Assembly (NCBI GenBank): GCA_903909925.1
Contig: CAIVXR010000253.1
Span: 1 to 5,266 of the forward strand
Direction: 5' to 3'
DNA from: an uncultured beta proteobacterium
GTDB lineage: Bacteria > Pseudomonadota > Gammaproteobacteria > Burkholderiales > Burkholderiaceae
DNA length: 5,266 bases
Both the position numbers and the translations under genes were made by a program. Below the pieces are notes generated by a model. It searched no databases. It saw only the letters and a program-made list of their open reading frames with translations, and was not told where the DNA came from. This document shows, one piece after another, positions 1 through 5,266 of the stretch (positions are counted from its first letter, which is position 1; each line of letters begins with the position of its first letter).

Positions 1-1
1 A

Positions 2-199
2 AATCAAGATATCGTTTTAGATGCCATGTGGAATATCAATGGTGAGCCGATTGATGTCGCCCCAGGTTCTGGCCACTTCGTATGGATCAAGTTGCCATTG
101 CGCAGTAAACACGCATTTATAGCGCGCTATACCCAAGAGCCAGCGCCTGCAGAAACTATATCTGCGTGCTCTAGTGGTGAGTCTTGCTGTAACGCTTAA
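2..199 (+). CDS. U32 family peptidase-like protein, C-terminal fragment (TrhP/YegQ-like)
   Basis: The frame is open from the left edge to a TAA stop, giving the last 65 residues of a gene whose start lies outside the window. The segment 'NGEPIDVAPGSGHFVWIKLP' followed by a 'HAFIARY' stretch resembles the C-terminal beta-rich domain of the U32 protein YegQ, now called TrhP. In the known family, TrhP takes part in prephenate-dependent 5-hydroxylation of uridine 34 in tRNAs. The catalytic-domain cysteines of U32 proteins are not in view, so the assignment rests only on this C-terminal resemblance from memory. An extra tail of about 15 residues ends in Cys-Cys-Asn-Ala and contains three cysteines (residues 56, 62 and 63 of the fragment), which I do not expect in the E. 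coli protein. The next gene starts 3 bp after the stop, so co-transcription is likely. Other U32 proteins, such as UbiU or UbiV, are less likely alternatives. Confidence 0.65.
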   Translation, partial: NQDIVLDAMWNINGEPIDVAPGSGHFVWIKLPLRSKHAFIARYTQEPAPAETISACSSGESCCNA

Positions 200-202
200 A
201 TA

Positions 203-742
203 ATGACTACATCTACTGGCTCAGAAAGCCATTCACAAGGAATTAAGAAAAAAGTAGAGGATGAGGCTAAAAAAGCCTTCGCGCTGACTGTTTATTTTGG
301 TAGCTGGTTCTGCGCTCTTGCATTTTTAGGAGCTACCACTTTACAGAACCACCCTCTTTCCTTATCCATCTTTGGAATTGCCATCATTAAGGCAGGCTTG
401 TGCGCAAAATTTATGTTGATAGCTCAAGCTATTTTCCCAATTAGAGTAAGCAAAACCCATGGAATTATTAAATCACTCTTTCTTGAATCACTCCTGTACA
501 TCCTAGTGGTTTTAGGTCTGAACTATGTTGAAGCTGGTATTGAAGGTCTCATTCATGGCAAGAACTTCTTAGATTCCATGTCTAGTTTTGGTGAAAAAAA
601 TCCTCTGCATGTTTTAGCAATGTCCCTCGTCTACTGGCTAATCGTCTGGCCCTATTTAGTCTTAGTGGGTATGAAATTAGCCTTAGGTACAAATGCAACC
701 CTAGCGATTTTGTTTGGTAGAAAAAATTCTTCTGGCCAATAG
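203..742 (+). CDS. Four-helix inner-membrane protein of unknown function
   Basis: The gene encodes 179 residues. The N-terminus is hydrophilic and lysine-rich (KKK at 15-17, KK at 23-24). Four hydrophobic segments follow at roughly 26-46, 53-78, 88-108 and 136-158. Positive charges at the N-terminus, in the 81-90 loop (R81, K84, K90) and at the C-terminus (RK at 173-174) suggest both ends lie in the cytoplasm. Helix 2 carries two lysines (K63, K69) in 'IIKAGLCAKFMLIAQA', and helix 3 runs into 'YVEAGIEGLIHGK' (108-120). I associate this pattern with a recurring family of uncharacterised proteobacterial four-helix proteins, but I know no function for it. The start is the ATG 3 bp after the upstream stop. 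No clear Shine-Dalgarno sequence precedes it, so translation may be coupled to the upstream gene. An outer-membrane protein gene begins 4 bp downstream, which hints at an envelope role, though this is inference. Confidence 0.85.
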   Translation: MTTSTGSESHSQGIKKKVEDEAKKAFALTVYFGSWFCALAFLGATTLQNHPLSLSIFGIAIIKAGLCAKFMLIAQAIFPIRVSKTHGIIKSLFLESLLYILVVLGLNYVEAGIEGLIHGKNFLDSMSSFGEKNPLHVLAMSLVYWLIVWPYLVLVGMKLALGTNATLAILFGRKNSSGQ

Positions 743-746
743 ACTT

Positions 747-1649
747 ATGAAGTCGTTTGAGGTATTTCATTTAGCCTCATTCTGTAAACAACTAGCTGGG
801 GCTTTTGCTCTTAGCATCCTGTCTAACAGTATTCATGCTCAAGAAATTGAAGCTCGCGCCTATTCCAATGCACCTATTGGTATTAATTTTTTGACTGGTG
901 GCATTGCACAAGCTAAAAGCGGTTCATACACAATCACTACTGAAGCCATGAGCTTGACTCATATTGTGGATGTTGCAGGTCAATCTGGAAGAGTGTCTTT
1001 AGTGCTTCCTTATGCGCAATTGTCTGGAACTGGCACTGCAAATGGCCAAGTAATCAATGCATCTGCTGAAGGTCTCTCAGATCCCATGATTAAGGCTTCT
1101 GTGAATTTGTATGGTGCGCCCGCTCTTTCCGCAAGTGAATTCAAAAATTACCAACAAGATCTCATCATTGGCGCAAGCTTGGCAGCAACTATTCCCTGGG
1201 GAAAGTACAACAGCGATCAAATGGTGAATGTTGGTGGAAATCGCACAGTCATTCAACCTGGTGTTGGAGCTTCAAAAGCAGTTGGTCCATGGCGTTTGGA
1301 ATTGGCTGGCATGGCATCAATCTACACCAGTAATGCTAACTACCTAGGAAATAACACTCTCTCCCAAAATCCAGTGTATTCAACCGAAACCCACGTAATC
1401 TATTACTTCCCAAACACGGCTTGGATATCGGCTGATGCCACCTACTTCTTTGGCGGACAAACCTATGTCAACGGTTCGGCCATCAATGGTTCACAAGAAA
1501 ACTGGCGTTTTGGCAGCACGCTCTCCTATCCTGTGGATAAGCATAATGCCATCCGCCTGACAGGCAGCACTGGCGTCTATTCCCGCACTAATACGAGCTA
1601 CGATATGCTGGGGATTTCTTGGCAATATCGGTGGGGCGCAGGCTTATAG
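747..1649 (+). CDS. Outer-membrane 'transporter' family protein (Phenol_MetA_deg-like)
   Basis: From the ATG at 747 the product has 300 residues. It starts with a Sec-type signal peptide: an early lysine, a hydrophobic core at about 17-26, and likely cleavage after Ala31 (SIHA|QE). The mature protein begins 'EARAYSNAPIGINFLTGG', which I recognise as the start of the putative MetA-pathway phenol-degradation/'transporter' family. Other family-like stretches are 'SDPMIKASVNLYGAPALS' (111-128), 'QDLIIGASLAATIPWGKY' (137-154), and the C-terminal 'SWQYRWGAGL'. The many alternating, aromatic-rich segments fit an outer-membrane beta-barrel, although the last residue is Leu rather than the usual Phe. 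The family is generally annotated as a transporter or channel for hydrophobic compounds, but the substrate is rarely known. A TTG at 714 would extend the frame by 11 residues, but it lies inside the upstream gene and would put extra sequence before the signal peptide, so ATG 747 is preferred. The upstream stop is 4 bp away, so the gene is probably in one operon with it. Confidence 0.85.
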   Translation: MKSFEVFHLASFCKQLAGAFALSILSNSIHAQEIEARAYSNAPIGINFLTGGIAQAKSGSYTITTEAMSLTHIVDVAGQSGRVSLVLPYAQLSGTGTANGQVINASAEGLSDPMIKASVNLYGAPALSASEFKNYQQDLIIGASLAATIPWGKYNSDQMVNVGGNRTVIQPGVGASKAVGPWRLELAGMASIYTSNANYLGNNTLSQNPVYSTETHVIYYFPNTAWISADATYFFGGQTYVNGSAINGSQENWRFGSTLSYPVDKHNAIRLTGSTGVYSRTNTSYDMLGISWQYRWGAGL

Positions 1650-1676
1650 ACGGTTTAGCCCTTGCATAGCTACAAT
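1647..1676 (+). promoter_or_regulatory. Candidate sigma70-type promoter for the dehydratase gene
   Basis: TAGACG (1647-1652, 4 of 6 to TTGACA) and TACAAT (1671-1676, 5 of 6 to TATAAT) are separated by 18 bp. Transcription would start near 1683 and leave a leader of about 40 nt before the ATG at 1725. The -35 box overlaps the stop codon of the upstream gene. A second -10-like hexamer, TATAAA at 1695-1700, lacks a convincing -35. This is a pattern match only; read-through from the upstream genes is the alternative. Confidence 0.35.
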
Positions 1677-1724
1677 AAACCACCTAATAGCATTTATAAA
1701 ATCATTCATCACCGAGATAAATAT

Positions 1725-3473
1725 ATGAGCACCAAGCCAAAAGATCCTAAGGCAGCGCCTGAGACTGGTTTACGTAAAGGCTTAACCAGTTATGGCGATA
1801 AAGGCTTTTCATTATTTCTACGCAAGGCATTTATTAAAGGTGCGGGCTATACCAATAGCGCACTTGATCGCCCTGTTATCGGAATTATTAATACTGGAAG
1901 TGCTTATAACCCGTGTCATGGAAATATGCCGCAGCTGATTGAAGCAGTCAAACGCGGCGTCATGTTAGCTGGTGGATTACCGATGGAGTTTCCAACGATT
2001 TCTATCCACGAAAGTTTTTCTTCGCCAACGAGTATGTATTTGCGTAATCTGATGTCGATGGATACCGAAGAAATGATCCGTGCTCAACCGATGGATGCCG
2101 TAGTCATGATTGGTGGTTGCGATAAAACAGTTCCCGCGCAAATGATGGGAGCTGCTTCTGCTGGTTTACCAGCCATACAACTGATTACCGGATCAATGCT
2201 TACTGGCTCACATCGTAGCGAGCGGGTTGGTGCCTGCACAGACTGTCGTCGTTACTGGGGCAAATTCCGCGCGGGTGAGATCGATGAGGTCGAAAAAGAC
2301 GAGGTTAATGACCAGTTAGTTGCAAGCGTAGGAACCTGTTCTGTGATGGGCACCGCCAGCACGATGGCATGCGTCTCTGAAGCCCTTGGCATGACAGTTC
2401 CGGGTGGCGCTACCCCGCCAGCAGTAACTGCAGATCGTATTCGGGTTGCAGAAGAAACTGGTACTTGTGCAGTAAAAATGGCTAAAGATGGTTTAACCAT
2501 TGACAAGATTCTGACTGCAGATGCATTTGAAAATGCCATTCGTGTATTGCTAGCAATAGGTGGCTCTACCAATGCCATTGTGCACTTAACTGCAATTGCT
2601 GGCCGCATGGGTCTTGAAATTGATCTGGGTGCCTTAGATAAAATGGGTAATGAAACGCCGGTACTCGTTGACCTAAAACCCTCTGGCGATCATTACATGG
2701 AAAATTTCCATGATGCTGGTGGTATGGCAACGCTATTGCGTGCGCTAAAGCCACAGTTAAAACTCGATGCGATGACAGTTACTGGCAGGACGCTCGGAGA
2801 AGAAATCGATGCTGCGCCACCGAGCTTTAAACAAGATGTGGTTCGTCCGTTTGATAAGCCTATTTATCCTCGTGGCAGTATTGCTGTCCTGCATGGCAAT
2901 CTTGCTCCTGGTGGGGCAATCATTAAGCAATCAGCTGCTAATGAGAAGCTGATGGAGCATGAAGGTCGTGCCGTAGTATTTGAAAATGCGGCAGATCTAG
3001 CTAATCGCATTGATAGCCCTGATTTAGATGTCACGGCTGATGATATTTTGGTGCTCAAGAATATTGGCCCTAAAGGCGCGCCTGGCATGCCAGAGGCAGG
3101 CTACATTCCTATTCCAATGAAATTAGCTCGTGCTGGCGTCAAAGATATTGTGCGCATCTCAGATGGGCGCATGAGTGGCACTGCATTTGGCACGATCGTA
3201 CTGCACGTTACCCCTGAATCCGCCATCGGCGGTCCTTTGGCCCATGTACACAATGGTGATCGCATTCGCCTCAGTGTCCAGAATCGTGAAATTAGCTTAT
3301 TAATTTCTGATGAAGAGTTGGCCAAGCGTGCTAAAGAAAATCCAATCACTTCTCCTACTGCAGAGCGTGGCTACAAGAAACTCTTTTTAGATACGGTGAC
3401 GCAGGCTGATAAAGGTGTTGACTTTGACTTCTTAAGAGCAGCTAAGATGGTTGGTAAAACTCCGCGCAAGTAA
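1725..3473 (+). CDS. IlvD/Edd family dehydratase, probably acting on a sugar acid
   Basis: The product has 582 residues and belongs to the iron-sulfur dehydratases that remove water from 2,3-dihydroxy acids to give 2-keto acids. Visible cluster ligands are Cys64 (AYNPCHGN), Cys132 (GGCDKTVP) and Cys205 (VGTCSVMGTASTM). Glu96, Asp133 and Lys134 match the Mg2+ site, where the Lys is carbamylated in the family. Ser484 in 'RISDGRMSGTAFGT' matches the catalytic serine. Spacing follows Rhizobium L-arabinonate dehydratase closely (C59, E91, C127, D128, K129, C200, S480, from memory). The 'GTCxxMGTASTM' motif is typical of the aldonate dehydratases; canonical IlvD has a 'CxGMxTANxM' type motif here. 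A [2Fe-2S] cluster and an aldonate substrate are therefore inferred, but automatic annotation may still read 'dihydroxy-acid dehydratase'. The ATG at 1725 is chosen because GAGA at 1714-1717 is a suitably spaced ribosome site; a TTG at 1662 would add 21 residues of low-quality sequence. The neighbouring genes do not identify the pathway. Confidence 0.9.
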   Translation: MSTKPKDPKAAPETGLRKGLTSYGDKGFSLFLRKAFIKGAGYTNSALDRPVIGIINTGSAYNPCHGNMPQLIEAVKRGVMLAGGLPMEFPTISIHESFSSPTSMYLRNLMSMDTEEMIRAQPMDAVVMIGGCDKTVPAQMMGAASAGLPAIQLITGSMLTGSHRSERVGACTDCRRYWGKFRAGEIDEVEKDEVNDQLVASVGTCSVMGTASTMACVSEALGMTVPGGATPPAVTADRIRVAEETGTCAVKMAKDGLTIDKILTADAFENAIRVLLAIGGSTNAIVHLTAIAGRMGLEIDLGALDKMGNETPVLVDLKPSGDHYMENFHDAGGMATLLRALKPQLKLDAMTVTGRTLGEEIDAAPPSFKQDVVRPFDKPIYPRGSIAVLHGNLAPGGAIIKQSAANEKLMEHEGRAVVFENAADLANRIDSPDLDVTADDILVLKNIGPKGAPGMPEAGYIPIPMKLARAGVKDIVRISDGRMSGTAFGTIVLHVTPESAIGGPLAHVHNGDRIRLSVQNREISLLISDEELAKRAKENPITSPTAERGYKKLFLDTVTQADKGVDFDFLRAAKMVGKTPRK

Positions 3474-3492
3474 AATTCTAGTTGCGGGGTTT
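3457..3492 (+). terminator. Hairpin between convergent genes, possible terminator
   Basis: AAACTCCGC (3457-3465) pairs with GCGGGGTTT (3484-3492) as nine base pairs including one T-G wobble. Two more A-T pairs (3468-3469 with 3482-3483) form above a two-base bulge and leave a 12-nt loop. The loop contains the TAA of the dehydratase gene and the reverse-strand TAG of fadD. On the forward strand the stem runs into TTTGCTTTCT, a moderate T-rich tail. On the reverse strand the wobble becomes an A-C mismatch and the tail is TTTTACC, so termination should be weaker there. Pairing is seen directly; termination activity is inferred. Confidence 0.5.
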
Positions 3493-5175
3493 GCTTTCTG
3501 ATAAGTTTCTGAGCTCACGGCGCAAAATCTTGCCGACATTGGATTTTGGGAGCTCGTTAATAAAGACAACTTTCCGGGGCCGTTTATAACTGGTCATATG
3601 ATCTTTGCAGTACTGCAAGATATCAGCCTCGCTTAAGTGATGGTTATCTCTTACTACGTAAGCCTTCACGATCTCCCCTAGCTTGCGATGTGGCACCCCA
3701 ATCACCGCGCACTCTCTAATGCCGTCCATTTGAGCTAAGTGATCTTCGACGTCATTTGGAAATACTTTGAATCCTGCCACTACGATCATGTCTTTCTTAC
3801 GATCAACGATTTCTACATAGCCTTCGTCACTAATAAAGCCAATATCTCCCGATTTAAAGAAACCATCAGGCGTCATGCAGTGACTTGTTTCTTCTGGCTT
3901 GTTCCAATAGCCTGCCATCACCTGCGGTCCCGCAATACAGATTTCTCCTGGGGTGCCGTGCGGCAACTCAACGCCATCATCATCCAGAATAACAACATTG
4001 GTGCTTGGAATTGGCATACCAATATGCCCTGTGAAATGCTTCTCTAGTGGTGTATTTACACAAACTACTGGGGATGTCTCTGATAAACCATAGCCCTGTG
4101 CAATAGGAACACCCATCAGGGCTTGCCAATGATCAGCAGTCTTCTTGTGTACTGCCATACCGCCACCAATGGTGACCAATAGATTGGGTAGCTTCACCTT
4201 TTTAAACTCTGGCCGATGAATCAGCGCATGAAAGAGTGTATTTACCCCCGGGAATATATTGATGTTGGGATGTTTGGTGAGCATTTTGATAAAACCAGTG
4301 ATGTCGCGTGGATTAGGCACTAAAACCAATAGGCTGCCTTTAGCAATGCCAAGCAGAGCACAGGCTGTCAAAGCGAAAATATGGGTCATCGGTAATGCGC
4401 ACAGAAATACCAATTGCTGCTCTAACTTATGTTTAAGGCCTGGATTTAACCAGCTCTCTATCTGCATGACATTCGAGAGAATATTGCGGTGAAGTAATAC
4501 GGCCCCTTTAGAGGTTCCGGTAGTGCCGCCGGTATATTGCAAGAAAGCAATGTCATCTAAACCAATTTTTGGCCTCTCAAAATGATGTTGAGCGCCTTTC
4601 TGAAGCGCATCTTTAAAGGCGATGTGCTCAAACTGCCAAGCTGGCACTAGCTTTTTAATATTTCTGGCTACCCAATTGATTAAATGTCCTTTGAGGCCCA
4701 TTAATTCACCTGGGCTACTCACAATGACTTGGCGAATCCCTTTTTTGGAGCCCACCTCTTGAAAGGTGTGAGCAAAGTTTTCCATTACGACTAATACTGC
4801 TGCTCCACTGTCGTTTAATTGGGCCTCAAGCTCTCGTGCTGTATATAGCGGATTGATATTGACCACCACATAACCAGCCCTGAGGGTGCCAATCATTGCC
4901 ACAACATACTCAATCACATTGGGGTACATCAACGCAATTCGTGCACTCTTTTCTAAGTTAAGAGTCTGAAGATAGGAAGCAAAGTCTTTAGAAAGTCTAT
5001 CAAGGTCTTTGTATGAGAAAAATTTTCCCATCGCCTCAATAGCTTTACGCTTACCAAAGCGCTCAAAGCACTCATCCAAAAATTGGGTCAAAGAGGAGTG
5101 ACTAAGCGGACCAATTTCATGGGGTACGCCTTCGGGGTAGTTTTTTAACCAAGGTTTAGAGCTGTCTGAACTCAT
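3478..5175 (-). CDS. fadD: Long-chain-fatty-acid--CoA ligase
   Basis: This AMP-forming ligase activates fatty acids to acyl-CoA using ATP and CoA, usually at the inner face of the membrane, and feeds beta-oxidation or lipid synthesis. From the ATG at 5175 it has 565 residues, close to the 561 of E. coli FadD. The P-loop motif 'YTGGTTGTSKGA' is at 214-225, followed by 'GYGLSETSP' (361-369). The fatty-acyl-CoA synthetase signature spans about 437-479: DGFFKSGD, then VDRKKDMIVVAGFKVFPN. The catalytic C-terminal lysine is Lys549 in 'PKSNVGKILRREL'. The N-terminal 'KPWLKNYPEGVP' is typical of proteobacterial FadD starts. A GTG at 5250 would add 25 residues, but that stretch has no family resemblance and overlaps a likely upstream gene, so ATG 5175 is preferred. 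The ribosome site is weak (GAG about 2 nt before the ATG). The gene converges on the dehydratase, with 4 bp between stop codons. Chain-length preference cannot be read from the sequence. Confidence 0.92.
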   Translation of the reverse strand: MSSDSSKPWLKNYPEGVPHEIGPLSHSSLTQFLDECFERFGKRKAIEAMGKFFSYKDLDRLSKDFASYLQTLNLEKSARIALMYPNVIEYVVAMIGTLRAGYVVVNINPLYTARELEAQLNDSGAAVLVVMENFAHTFQEVGSKKGIRQVIVSSPGELMGLKGHLINWVARNIKKLVPAWQFEHIAFKDALQKGAQHHFERPKIGLDDIAFLQYTGGTTGTSKGAVLLHRNILSNVMQIESWLNPGLKHKLEQQLVFLCALPMTHIFALTACALLGIAKGSLLVLVPNPRDITGFIKMLTKHPNINIFPGVNTLFHALIHRPEFKKVKLPNLLVTIGGGMAVHKKTADHWQALMGVPIAQGYGLSETSPVVCVNTPLEKHFTGHIGMPIPSTNVVILDDDGVELPHGTPGEICIAGPQVMAGYWNKPEETSHCMTPDGFFKSGDIGFISDEGYVEIVDRKKDMIVVAGFKVFPNDVEDHLAQMDGIRECAVIGVPHRKLGEIVKAYVVRDNHHLSEADILQYCKDHMTSYKRPRKVVFINELPKSNVGKILRRELRNLSESKPRN

Positions 5176-5183
5176 GTCTCTAT

Positions 5184-5264
5184 TTAACTTAGAAGTTGCT
5201 TTAATTGCGTAATAAATAAATCTTGTCCGTGATTGACTTTTTGCTGCCACTCATTAGCAGAGCT
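5184..5264 (-). CDS. Possible C-terminal fragment of the gene upstream of fadD
   Basis: Read on the reverse strand from the right edge, one frame stays open for 26 codons and stops with TAA 8 bp before the fadD ATG. The visible peptide contains 'NEWQQKVNHGQDLF' and 'TQLKQLLS', an amphipathic, Gln-rich helix-like tail that looks more protein-like than the other two frames. Position and spacing fit a gene co-transcribed with fadD. The piece is too short to identify; a phasin-like tail is only a loose impression. The two competing frames are the GTG extension of fadD and one that ends at 5201. Confidence 0.4.
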   Translation of the reverse strand, partial: SSANEWQQKVNHGQDLFITQLKQLLS

Positions 5265-5266
5265 CT

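Noticed and set aside
714..746. TTG-initiated extension of the outer-membrane protein
   Set aside because: It overlaps the end of the upstream gene and would displace the signal peptide from the N-terminus.
1638..1665. Weak inverted repeat (GGCT/AGCC with flanking GCA/TGC) after the outer-membrane protein gene
   Set aside because: It has only 4 plus 3 base pairs with a bulge and no T-rich tail, so it is not a credible intrinsic terminator.
1662..1724. TTG-initiated extension of the dehydratase
   Set aside because: It adds 21 residues not typical of the family, overlaps a candidate promoter, and a better ATG with a GAGA ribosome site lies at 1725.
3739..4047. Forward-strand 102-residue open frame inside fadD
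   Set aside because: It lies antisense within a well-supported conserved gene and has no recognisable motif; it is a coding shadow, like the other short open frames opposite the dehydratase and fadD.
5176..5250. GTG-initiated 25-residue N-terminal extension of the acyl-CoA ligase
   Set aside because: It has no FadD resemblance and no good ribosome site, and a likely upstream gene tail occupies the same DNA in another frame. The typical FadD N-terminus begins just after ATG 5175.
5259..5266. Perfect palindrome AGAGCTCT at the window edge
   Set aside because: An 8-bp palindrome is expected by chance and has no partner or context suggesting an operator.
1..5266. Search for a novel defence, mobile or biosynthetic system
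   Set aside because: All long reading frames fit ordinary metabolic or envelope genes. No direct-repeat arrays, terminal inverted repeats, tRNA-like folds, integrase or transposase motifs, or abrupt composition shifts were seen by eye.

Overview
The window looks like ordinary chromosomal DNA from a betaproteobacterium of the Burkholderiales. A Polynucleobacter-like freshwater bacterium fits best: GC looks moderate to low by eye, and both the outer-membrane protein and the FadD N-terminus resemble betaproteobacterial versions. The genus is an inference from remembered protein style, not from any search.

Layout: positions 1-1649 hold a tightly packed forward gene set. First comes the C-terminal end of a U32-family protein that resembles TrhP/YegQ (tRNA uridine hydroxylation). 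It is followed after 3 bp by a four-helix inner-membrane protein of unknown function, and after 4 bp more by a secreted outer-membrane protein of the 'transporter'/Phenol_MetA_deg type. A 75-bp gap carrying a plausible sigma70-type promoter precedes a forward IlvD/Edd-family dehydratase (1725-3473). All of its iron-sulfur and magnesium ligands are recognisable, and its motifs match the sugar-acid (aldonate) dehydratases better than the branched-chain amino acid enzyme IlvD. A reverse-strand long-chain acyl-CoA ligase (fadD, 3478-5175) converges on it. The two stop codons are only 4 bp apart, and both lie in the loop of a hairpin that may end one or both transcripts. At the right edge, a reverse-strand reading frame ending 8 bp before fadD is probably the tail of the preceding gene of a fadD operon.

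Functionally the genes form three units: tRNA modification plus envelope proteins, an orphan dehydratase that may act in sugar-acid catabolism, and fatty-acid activation. I see no mobile element, RNA gene, CRISPR array, defence system or secondary-metabolite system. The least understood parts are the pair of envelope genes (203-1649) and the substrate of the dehydratase. No intergenic stretch exceeds 300 bases; the only gap of note is 1650-1724.
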